From contig USOX01000006.1 in the NCBI GenBank assembly GCA_900556485.1, forward strand, positions 62,001 through 126,000: a stretch of 64,000 bases of DNA, in the 5' to 3' direction. The notes below the pieces were generated by a model. The model made no database searches, was not told the DNA's origin, and saw nothing but the letters and a program-made list of their open reading frames with translations. Origin of the DNA: an uncultured Dysgonomonas sp. Lineage in GTDB: Bacteria; Bacteroidota; Bacteroidia; Bacteroidales; Dysgonomonadaceae. This document shows, piece by piece, positions 1 to 6,535 of this stretch. Both the position numbers and the translations under genes were made by a program. The first letter of the stretch is position 1, and the number at the start of each line of letters is the position of its first letter.

Positions 1-188
1 CTAATCACAAATCGCTCTTACCGTTTACCATTCTGATTGGTTGTGCTATGGCACTGTTATGTAATCTTATCTGTGTACTGCCAGGTGATTCCGGTGTTTT
101 GCCTTTAAATGCCGTTACTCCTATTTTCGGAGCTCCGGTAATCCTTTATGTCATTCTGAATCAGAAGAAAATACAATATTTTAATTGA
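1..188 (+). CDS. FecCD-family ABC transporter permease, C-terminal fragment
   Basis: The reading frame enters from the left edge (first full codon at position 3) and stops with TGA at 186-188. The 61 visible residues contain the family's closing hydrophobic helix and the hallmark tail LPLNAVTPIFGAPVILYVIL, which closely matches the end of BtuC/FecD/FepD permeases. It would be the membrane channel of an iron-siderophore, haem or cobalamin importer in the inner membrane. Its stop codon lies one base before the ATG of the ATPase at 190, so the two are co-transcribed and probably translationally coupled. The substrate cannot be told from this fragment. Confidence 0.85.
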   Translation, partial: NHKSLLPFTILIGCAMALLCNLICVLPGDSGVLPLNAVTPIFGAPVILYVILNQKKIQYFN

Positions 189-189
189 T

Positions 190-1194
190 ATGAAAAGAAA
201 GGCCATTATATCAGCTGAAAATATTGAGATCGGTTATATCAAATCGAAACAAAGCTTATATAGAAATCTTTCATTCGACTTGTATCAAGGTGAATTAGTC
301 TGCTTATTGGGAGCGAATGGAGCCGGAAAATCGACTCTTCTTCGTTCGATAAGTACCTCTCAGCCATTATTAAACGGAAAAATTTTCTTTAATAACAAAG
401 ATATTTCAACATATTCGGACAAAAAACTTTCACAAATGATGGGCTTGGTTCTGACAGATAAGACATCAAGCGGAGGCTTATTAGTCCGGGAGCTTGTTGA
501 ATTAGGCCGTTATCCTTATACCGGATTTTTCGGACAATTGAATAAGCTAGACAAAGAGATTGTAGAAAAAGCGATGTCGGATGTATGCATTCTTCATAAA
601 GCTGATTCGTATGTAGCCGAATTGTCTGATGGAGAGAGACAGAAAGTGATGATAGCTAAAGCATTAGCTCAAGAATGCCCAATAGTTATTCTGGACGAAC
701 CAACAGCATTTTTAGATATTGAGAGTCGTATCGAAATAATGAATTTGCTGCACTATCTTGCTATGAATCAGAATAAAACAATATTGCTGTCTACACATGA
801 TATTGATATAGCTCTGCTCCTAGCCGATCGTTTATGGTTACTGTCCAAGGAGAAAGGATTAGTTTCCGGAGTTACTGAAGATGTTATACTTTCGGGCCAA
901 TTGGATAACTTTTTTGGTTCTGGAAATGTTGTATTTAACAGAGAATCAGGAAATTTCTTACCAAACAGACTAAGCAATAAGAAAGTCTTTTTGAAAACAG
1001 AAAACCACCTCTTTCATTGGGCAAAAAATATGCTCGAAAGAAATGGCTTTGCTATAACTGATAATGAAACAGATGGTTTGTTTACATTAATTGTATCGTC
1101 CAATTGTTTGATTACAATTGAAAAAGATAAAACATTAGAGAACTTTTCTTCTTTCGAAGAATTTGCATATTGGTTGAAAAATACTGAATATTAA
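190..1194 (+). CDS. ABC transporter ATP-binding protein, FecE type, with C-terminal extension
   Basis: ATPase subunit of a siderophore/haem/cobalamin-type importer; it should energise the permease encoded directly upstream. Walker A is GANGAGKST (residues 41-49), the ABC signature LSDGE is at 145-149, Walker B IVILDE at 165-170, and the switch His is in STHD (about 203). The nucleotide-binding domain ends near residue 255. Family members such as FecE are about 255-260 residues, so roughly 80 extra residues follow; they are mixed alpha/beta by appearance and carry no motif that I recognise. The stop overlaps the convergent gene at 1191-1379 by four bases. Function is secure as an ABC ATPase; the substrate is inferred only from family. 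Confidence 0.9.
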   Translation: MKRKAIISAENIEIGYIKSKQSLYRNLSFDLYQGELVCLLGANGAGKSTLLRSISTSQPLLNGKIFFNNKDISTYSDKKLSQMMGLVLTDKTSSGGLLVRELVELGRYPYTGFFGQLNKLDKEIVEKAMSDVCILHKADSYVAELSDGERQKVMIAKALAQECPIVILDEPTAFLDIESRIEIMNLLHYLAMNQNKTILLSTHDIDIALLLADRLWLLSKEKGLVSGVTEDVILSGQLDNFFGSGNVVFNRESGNFLPNRLSNKKVFLKTENHLFHWAKNMLERNGFAITDNETDGLFTLIVSSNCLITIEKDKTLENFSSFEEFAYWLKNTEY

Positions 1195-1379
1195 TCAGTA
1201 CTTTCTTCCTTGTCTTTTTTTACTCTTCCCGCTTTTCGTAATGCCTGATCAAGAATATACTGTATCTGTCCATTTGTACTGCGAAATTCATCCGCAGCCC
1301 ATTTTTCTATTGCTTCCATCATTGAAGGGTCTATCCGCAATACGAAACTTTTGGTAGATTCTTTTTCTTTTTTTGCCAC
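1191..1379 (-). CDS. Small ribbon-helix-helix (Arc-like) DNA-binding protein
   Basis: A 62-residue basic protein. After a Lys/Glu-rich start it has the segment KSFVLRIDPSMMEAIEKWA, which fits a beta strand followed by a helix of Arc/MetJ-type ribbon-helix-helix folds, then a second amphipathic helix. Such proteins bind DNA as dimers through the paired strands. The most upstream sensible start is GTG at 1379, nine bases after the stop of the SPFH gene at 1389; no ATG lies earlier in frame. The two genes are therefore an operon. A role as operon autorepressor is possible but inferred. Its end overlaps the convergent ABC ATPase gene by four bases. Confidence 0.75.
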   Translation of the reverse strand: MAKKEKESTKSFVLRIDPSMMEAIEKWAADEFRSTNGQIQYILDQALRKAGRVKKDKEESTD

Positions 1380-1388
1380 AATTTTATC

Positions 1389-2285
1389 TTAATGGTGAAG
1401 TGTTCCTGCATTAACTATTGGTTGAGCAGCTTCGTCGGCGCAAAGTACTACTAACAGATTGCTGACCATTGCAGCTTTGCGTTCTTCGTCGAGTTCCACA
1501 ATATGATCTTTCTCAAGTTTATCCAAAGCTAATTGTACCATGCTTACAGCTCCTTCTACTATTTTTTCGCGAGCGGAAATTATAGCATCCGCTTGCTGAC
1601 GGCGTAACATCACACTTGCAATCTCAGCTGCATATGCCAAGTAATTAATACGGGCTTCCACAACTTCTATTCCTGCTATAGCTAAACGGCTATTTAGTTC
1701 TTGTTCTAGTTTTTCACTTACTTCTTCACTATTTGACCGAAGTGTTATTGCATCTTTCTCATGGTTATTATTATCGTATGCATACATACCAGCTACCTGA
1801 CGCAATGCAGCATCGCTCTGTATATATACAAATGAAGAGCAAGCCTGCATTATATCGTTATGATTAGAGTCAATATCGAATGTTGCTTTGAATGTATCTT
1901 TGACTTTCCATACCAATACAGCCCCAATCATTATCGGATTACCTACTTTATCGTTTACTTTTACCGGCTCTATATCAAGATTTCGGGCACGGATAGGAAT
2001 ACGACGTGTTGTATAAAATGGATTTACACAGTAAAAGCCGTTCTTGGTAAATGTTCCATCATATTTACCGAAAAACATCATTACTCTGGTTTCGTTTGGC
2101 TCTACCATGATGAGTCCTTTCAGGGAAAGCATACTTAAAAACAGTAGAATAATTCCAATTGTAAGATATAAAGGATTTTCTGTTACAAATAGAAATATAC
2201 TAAATATAACAACAGCGACTACAATAACAATAGCAAGGAATCCATTAATTGTAACACCAGTAAATTTTTTTTCTTTAGTTTCCAT
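1389..2285 (-). CDS. SPFH/band 7 domain membrane protein
   Basis: Membrane-anchored stomatin/prohibitin-like protein of 298 residues. Two closely spaced hydrophobic segments occupy about residues 11-33 and 40-61, followed directly by the SPFH start VEPNETRVMMFFGKYDGT. Further on the typical band 7 pattern ending in IEVVEARINYLAYAAEIASVM is visible, then a helical region beginning LRRQQADAIISAREKIVEGA that should drive oligomer formation. Proteins of this group assemble large membrane rings or rafts and often scaffold proteases or transporters, but no specific partner is known here. It precedes the ribbon-helix-helix gene by nine bases in the same operon. Confidence 0.88.
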   Translation of the reverse strand: METKEKKFTGVTINGFLAIVIVVAVVIFSIFLFVTENPLYLTIGIILLFLSMLSLKGLIMVEPNETRVMMFFGKYDGTFTKNGFYCVNPFYTTRRIPIRARNLDIEPVKVNDKVGNPIMIGAVLVWKVKDTFKATFDIDSNHNDIMQACSSFVYIQSDAALRQVAGMYAYDNNNHEKDAITLRSNSEEVSEKLEQELNSRLAIAGIEVVEARINYLAYAAEIASVMLRRQQADAIISAREKIVEGAVSMVQLALDKLEKDHIVELDEERKAAMVSNLLVVLCADEAAQPIVNAGTLHH

Positions 2286-2347
2286 AGTTTAATAATTTAT
2301 GATATTAATATGATATCATAAAGATATATTATTGAATTATAAAAAAC

Positions 2348-2380
2348 AAGTCTTTTGCTAATTATTTTAGCAAAAGACTT
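2348..2380. promoter_or_regulatory. Perfect 14-bp inverted repeat between divergent genes
   Basis: The arms AAGTCTTTTGCTAA (2348-2361) and TTAGCAAAAGACTT (2367-2380) are exact reverse complements around a five-base loop. The flanking genes diverge (SPFH starts at 2285 on minus, the B3/4 gene at 2430 on plus), so a conventional gene-end terminator is not expected here. The right arm ends 18 bases before the -7 element at 2399. A second short palindrome, TATGATATCATA, lies at 2309-2320. An operator, possibly for the ribbon-helix-helix protein of the adjacent operon, is the most natural reading. A small transcript ending here is the alternative. Confidence 0.5.
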
Positions 2381-2398
2381 CATCTAATAGAAAAATTA

Positions 2399-2406
2399 TA
2401 ACTTTG
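2399..2406 (+). promoter_or_regulatory. -7 promoter element for the B3/4-domain gene
   Basis: TAACTTTG matches the Bacteroidetes primary-sigma -7 consensus TAnnTTTG exactly and lies 23 bases before the ATG at 2430. The -33 position falls in the right arm of the inverted repeat at 2367-2380 and has no clear TTTG. Confidence 0.5.
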
Positions 2407-2429
2407 AATGATTATATAAATATTAATTT

Positions 2430-3092
2430 ATGATATCTATTGAAGTCTCAGAGGAAATTAAAAAGCTTTGCCCTCAATTTGCAGGGGCGGCTATATATGC
2501 AAAAGTGAAAAATAGTCCTCATAACAGCAAGTTATGGGAATTAATAACCGATTTGTCAAACGAATATAAAAAGTCGCATCAAATCGAAGATATAAAGAAA
2601 AATTCTGCTATTGCTGCTACACGTACTGCTTATAAAAAATTTGGAAAGGATCCTAATCGTTATCGTCCATCTTCTGAGGCTTTATGCCGTAGGATACTAA
2701 GGGATCTCCCACTCTATCAGATTGATACATTGGTAGATCTAATAAATTTGGTTTCGATTCGTACTGGATATTCTATTGGTGGGTTTGACGCTGATAAAAT
2801 TCAGGGGGATAAACTAACACTTGGTATAGGAATAACTGATGAGCCATATGAAGGTATTGGCCGGGGTATGCTAAATATTGAAGGTTTGCCTGTTTATCGT
2901 GATTCTATTGGTGGTGTGGGAACTCCTACTAGTGACAATGAACGGACAAAAATAGATATAACTACTACAAATTTTCTGGCTATAATTAATGGATATAGTG
3001 GTAAAGATGGCTTAGAAGAAGCCGTTGATTATCTGCAATTTTTATTGAAAGAATATGCTGATTCGGATGAAGGAAATGTGCTTTATTTCTGA
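2430..3092 (+). CDS. B3/4 domain protein (PheT-like editing domain, free-standing)
   Basis: A 220-residue cytoplasmic protein that resembles the B3/B4 region of the phenylalanyl-tRNA synthetase beta chain, found alone in many bacteria. Recognisable stretches are FGKDPNRYRPSSEALCRRIL near residues 70-90, DLINLVSIRTGYSIGGFD near 110-127, and the later GGVGTPTSDNERTKI strand region. In the synthetase this fold hydrolyses mischarged tRNA. For the free-standing family an editing role is a family-based guess. It is a single-gene unit with its own -7 element. It ends 38 bases before a short extragenic repeat that precedes the next gene. Confidence 0.82.
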   Translation: MISIEVSEEIKKLCPQFAGAAIYAKVKNSPHNSKLWELITDLSNEYKKSHQIEDIKKNSAIAATRTAYKKFGKDPNRYRPSSEALCRRILRDLPLYQIDTLVDLINLVSIRTGYSIGGFDADKIQGDKLTLGIGITDEPYEGIGRGMLNIEGLPVYRDSIGGVGTPTSDNERTKIDITTTNFLAIINGYSGKDGLEEAVDYLQFLLKEYADSDEGNVLYF

Positions 3093-3130
3093 TATATTTA
3101 TCTATATATAAACATATTAGAATAAGAAAT

Positions 3131-3208
3131 GAGACAAAGATAAAAACATATTGAAAAGTGTGTCATTTGACTACTCTTCGTTCCGTCGAACGTTGTTTGT
3201 GTCATTTT
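3131..3208 (+). repeat. Extragenic repeat, copy 1 (with hairpin module)
   Basis: The core AAAAGTGTGTCATTTG at 3154-3169 and TTTGTGTCATTTT at 3196-3208 recur at 53171-53197 and 61060-61082, where the two parts are directly joined. Here they are separated by a module of about 27 bases (3170-3195) containing CGTTC-CGTC-GAACG, a small hairpin. The same module occurs in the copy at 42791-42862. Weaker similarity (GACAAAG, AACATATT) extends left to about 3131. The element lies 40 bases before the start codon of the NAD(P)HX repair gene, in the same orientation as that gene. Confidence 0.7.
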
Positions 3209-3248
3209 GGCTTTAAGTATTTGTAAATTAATAAAATAAAAAAGACAC

Positions 3249-4709
3249 ATGAAAATATTAACAGGTAGTCAAATAAAGGAAGCGGATATATTTACTATTC
3301 AAAATGAACCTATAAGTTCGATTGATTTAATGGAAAGGGCTTCTCAGGCTATATCTGAATGGATATGCAACCATGTGGAAAAAGATATACCTTTAGTATT
3401 TATCATTGGGAAGGGTAACAATGGTGGAGATGGCTTAGCTGTAGCCCGTATTTTGTATCATAATGGATATAATTGTTCTGTTTATCAGGCTTTCGATAAA
3501 GATCAATTAAGTGAAGAAAGTTGTTTCAATCTGGAACGTTTACCTCAAGGCGTTCGTTATTTGACAGATATAAATATCGATGAGAAATCCATTATTGTAG
3601 ATTGCTTACTTGGTACAGGGGTAAAAGGTGAAATAAAAGATCGTATAAAAAATATAATCGAGAAGATAAACTCTTTGCCTAATAAAGTAGTGTCAATAGA
3701 TCTGCCTTCGGGCATGAAAAGTGAATTTGGCAACTTAAATCAAGCTATAATAGAGGCAGATATAACGCTAACTTTAGAATTTCCTAAGTTGGCAATGCTA
3801 TTACCTGAAGCCGGAAACTATTGTGGAGATATTAATGTGCTACGGATAGGTATTAGTAAAGATTATATATGTAATTCGCAATCTTGTTATGTGTACGTAG
3901 ATGAGTATTTTATAAATAATATGAAGCTTGCGAGGGATAAATTTGGTCATAAGGGAATTTATGGACATGCATTGCTTATTTGTGGGTCAAAAGAAATGAT
4001 CGGAGCTGCTATTTTATCAACAGGGGCAGCACTTCGTTCGGGGTGTGGATTGGTTACGGCTCATGTTCCAGCAGAAGAGAGGCTCGCTGTTCAGATTAAT
4101 TACCCTTCTGCTATATTGAGTTTGGATAAAAGTTCCCATTTTTCACATTTACCAAATCAGATTACTAAGTATACGTCAATTGGGATTGGCCCCGGCTTAG
4201 GTCAGAATGTGGAAACTGTTGAAGCTCTGAGAAAATTAATGGAATCGACGGATAAACCAATGGTAATAGATGCTGATGCATTGAATATTATTGCATCACA
4301 TGATAGATTGATACGTTATATTCCGAAGAATTCCATTCTGACACCACATATAGGAGAGTTAAAGCGATTGATTGGTGAATGGAAAGATGAAGAGCATAAG
4401 TTGTCTTCCGTTCGAAAGTTGTCAACAGATTTGCAATCAATTATCATTGTGAAAGGAGCTCATACGATGATTTGTTGTCCTGATGGGGATTATTATTTTA
4501 ATTCTACAGGCAATAGTGGTATGGCTAAAGGAGGAAGTGGAGATGTGTTAACAGGTTATATTACAGGTCTATTAGCTAGAGGTTATTCAAGTAAGAGTGC
4601 GGCTATTATGGGAGTTTATGTTCATGGCTTGGCTGGTGACAGAGTGGCTGATAAATATGGGAATGAGGCTATGAATAGTCAGGATTTAATTGATTCTTTA
4701 TACTTATAA
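3249..4709 (+). CDS. nnr: Bifunctional NAD(P)HX epimerase / ADP-dependent NAD(P)HX dehydratase
   Basis: Metabolite-repair enzyme that interconverts R- and S-NAD(P)HX and dehydrates the S form back to NAD(P)H using ADP. It is the usual bacterial fusion of about 490 residues. The N-terminal YjeF_N epimerase half shows GKGNNGGDGLAVAR (about 57-70), DCLLGTGVKGE and the IDLPSGM turn. The C-terminal ribokinase-like dehydratase half, from about residue 230, shows IGPGLGQN, DADALNI, LTPHIGELKRL and the nucleotide-site GMAKGGSGDVLTGYITGLL, whose Asp is the expected catalytic base. The gene stands alone. The extragenic repeat at 3131-3208 immediately precedes it. Confidence 0.93.
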   Translation: MKILTGSQIKEADIFTIQNEPISSIDLMERASQAISEWICNHVEKDIPLVFIIGKGNNGGDGLAVARILYHNGYNCSVYQAFDKDQLSEESCFNLERLPQGVRYLTDINIDEKSIIVDCLLGTGVKGEIKDRIKNIIEKINSLPNKVVSIDLPSGMKSEFGNLNQAIIEADITLTLEFPKLAMLLPEAGNYCGDINVLRIGISKDYICNSQSCYVYVDEYFINNMKLARDKFGHKGIYGHALLICGSKEMIGAAILSTGAALRSGCGLVTAHVPAEERLAVQINYPSAILSLDKSSHFSHLPNQITKYTSIGIGPGLGQNVETVEALRKLMESTDKPMVIDADALNIIASHDRLIRYIPKNSILTPHIGELKRLIGEWKDEEHKLSSVRKLSTDLQSIIIVKGAHTMICCPDGDYYFNSTGNSGMAKGGSGDVLTGYITGLLARGYSSKSAAIMGVYVHGLAGDRVADKYGNEAMNSQDLIDSLYL

Positions 4710-4755
4710 CTATATATTTTAACATTACTTAAATTGATTGTATCGAAATAGCTTC

Positions 4756-4763
4756 TATATTTG
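4756..4763 (+). promoter_or_regulatory. -7 promoter element for the Cys/Lys-rich small gene
   Basis: TATATTTG matches the TAnnTTTG consensus and is 43 bases upstream of the ATG at 4807. Two TTG triplets at 4734-4740 lie near the -33 position, giving a plausible complete promoter. Confidence 0.5.
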
Positions 4764-4806
4764 TAACGATCTAAACAAAGGATGTCTAACTAAAAAGAAA
4801 GAAAAT

Positions 4807-5013
4807 ATGAAGAAACTTATGATGTCGGCAGTAATGTGTGTTGCGCTTTTTGCATCGTCTAGTGTGATGGGGCAAGATACTACTTCTAAAAAAGATTGTT
4901 GTAAGGCTAAAAAAGAATGTACGAAAGACAATAAAAAATCTTGTGACAAAAAATCAAAAGATAGCTGCTCTAAAGACACAAAGAAACCATGCTGCACAAA
5001 GGATAAGAAATAA
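4807..5013 (+). CDS. Small exported Cys/Lys-rich protein
   Basis: A 68-residue protein. The ATG at 4807 is preferred because it begins a good signal peptide (MKKLMMSAVMCVALFASSS, cleavage expected near VMG-QD) and lies downstream of a clear -7 element. The mature part of about 45 residues is almost only Lys, Asp, Ser, Thr and Cys, with eight cysteines as CC, C, C, C and CC (DCCKAKKEC, SCDKK, SCSK, PCCTKDKK). Such composition suggests metal binding or a disulfide-linked periplasmic protein, but I recognise no family. Similar short lysine/cysteine-rich exported proteins are often unannotated in Bacteroidetes. Convergent rodA ends 48 bases downstream. Confidence 0.65.
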   Translation: MKKLMMSAVMCVALFASSSVMGQDTTSKKDCCKAKKECTKDNKKSCDKKSKDSCSKDTKKPCCTKDKK

Positions 5014-5061
5014 TATTCTTACTATAAGATATAAACAAAGGTAACTTTGTTTCTTAGTAGT

Positions 5062-6519
5062 TTACCGTCTCTTTCGAGCCATATCTATACGTAAGAAGAT
5101 AAATAGTAGGATGGTAAATCCCCACAATGAAGAACCTCCATAGCTAAAGAATGGTAATGGGATGCCAATAACAGGAGTAAGACCGATAACCATCCCTATA
5201 TTAATAGCGACATGGAATAAGAATATACAAGCTACACAGTAACCATAAACTCTACCAAATGTACTTTTCTGTCGTTCAGCAAGATATATAAGCCGGAGTA
5301 TTAATACGAGGAAAAGAGATAATACGAGTACAGAGCCGACAAATCCCTGCTCCTCTCCTACTGTACAGAAAATGAAGTCGGTATCTTGCTCTGGTACATA
5401 CTTTAATTTAGTTTGTGTACCATTCAGATAGCCTTTTCCAAGAAAACCACCTGATCCTATGGCTATTTTAGATTGGTTTACATTATATCCAGCACCCATG
5501 AGGTCATCTTCCATACCTAAGGTCACTTTTATGCGCATTTGCTGGTGAGGTTGCATGACATCAGTAAACAGATAATCAATAGAGCTAACGAAAAAGAGGC
5601 TACATATGGCAAAAATAGCAGTTAAAAGATAGACCTTAGACCAGTGTTTTTTAGCTAAGAATAAAAGATATATGACTAAAGCTCCTAATGCTATCAAAGC
5701 CATTATTCCGAAGTTCACATTTACTCCAAAGTCAGCTAATAGATAAGAGATACCAAAGATCCCAATTGCACTCAATATAATATTTCGGGCTGCTATACGG
5801 TCCTGTTTATAGCTAAGTAGTAGTATGGCACTTATGATAATAACAAGGATAATTGATATGAATTCACCTGTAGTTATTAATCCCATATCTGTTTCCGAAT
5901 ATTTGAGACCAATAACAAATAGAACAACTGCTGATGCTCCTAAGAATAATATAATTCCTGGTAGTCCTTGGCGATATAATACTAAGACAAATGCTGTGTA
6001 TACTAAAGCAGATCCTGTTTCTTTCTGTAGTAGTATTAGTCCCATTGGCAACCCTATCATCATTAAAATAATGAAAAGGTTCTTGAATGTCATCAATTTA
6101 AAATTATAACTATTCAGAAACCGGGCTAAAGCTAAAGCTACTGCAAATTTAGCAAATTCAGCAGGCTGTAAACGGATATCATTGGTAATCACTAACCATG
6201 ATCGCGAGCCCTTTATATCAGGTGCAATGGCAATAGTTAATAGAAGAAGTAAGATGAAAGCGGCATATATATAATAAGCTAATATATCGTACATATTAGT
6301 GTCTAGCTTAAGTAGAATAAAGCCTAAGATAAAAGATGTACCTATCCAAACAAGCTGTTTACCCGCCCTACCCGACATATCGAAAATACTGGTAACATTT
6401 TCGTAATCATAACTTGCTCCATATATACTGAACCAGCCACAGAAAACAAGTACGACATAGAGTATTATGATAAACCAGTCTACACTTTTCTTTATATTTT
6501 CTTCTTCTCTTTGATACAT
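5062..6519 (-). CDS. rodA: Rod-shape peptidoglycan glycosyltransferase RodA
   Basis: SEDS-family polytopic inner-membrane enzyme that polymerises lipid II into glycan strands during side-wall elongation, working with the transpeptidase PBP2 encoded just upstream. The 485-residue chain has about ten or more hydrophobic helices. Near the C-terminus are the family landmarks VGEEQGFVGSVL and IPLPFFSYGGSSLWG. The region after residue 200 is longer than in E. coli RodA (about 370 residues) and contains additional hydrophobic segments, as is common in Bacteroidetes. It is the last gene of the mreB-rodA cluster and begins 16 bases after the mrdA stop. Confidence 0.93.
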   Translation of the reverse strand: MYQREEENIKKSVDWFIIILYVVLVFCGWFSIYGASYDYENVTSIFDMSGRAGKQLVWIGTSFILGFILLKLDTNMYDILAYYIYAAFILLLLLTIAIAPDIKGSRSWLVITNDIRLQPAEFAKFAVALALARFLNSYNFKLMTFKNLFIILMMIGLPMGLILLQKETGSALVYTAFVLVLYRQGLPGIILFLGASAVVLFVIGLKYSETDMGLITTGEFISIILVIIISAILLLSYKQDRIAARNIILSAIGIFGISYLLADFGVNVNFGIMALIALGALVIYLLFLAKKHWSKVYLLTAIFAICSLFFVSSIDYLFTDVMQPHQQMRIKVTLGMEDDLMGAGYNVNQSKIAIGSGGFLGKGYLNGTQTKLKYVPEQDTDFIFCTVGEEQGFVGSVLVLSLFLVLILRLIYLAERQKSTFGRVYGYCVACIFLFHVAINIGMVIGLTPVIGIPLPFFSYGGSSLWGFTILLFIFLRIDMARKRR

Positions 6520-6535
6520 TTATTATTGTAAAAAT

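Noticed and set aside
108..147. Possible riboswitch or regulatory RNA in the left-edge sequence
   Set aside because: The frame is continuous coding sequence of the FecCD permease.
4738..4806. TTG start for the Cys/Lys-rich protein
   Set aside because: It would put a hydrophilic segment before the signal peptide and begins upstream of the -7 element at 4756.
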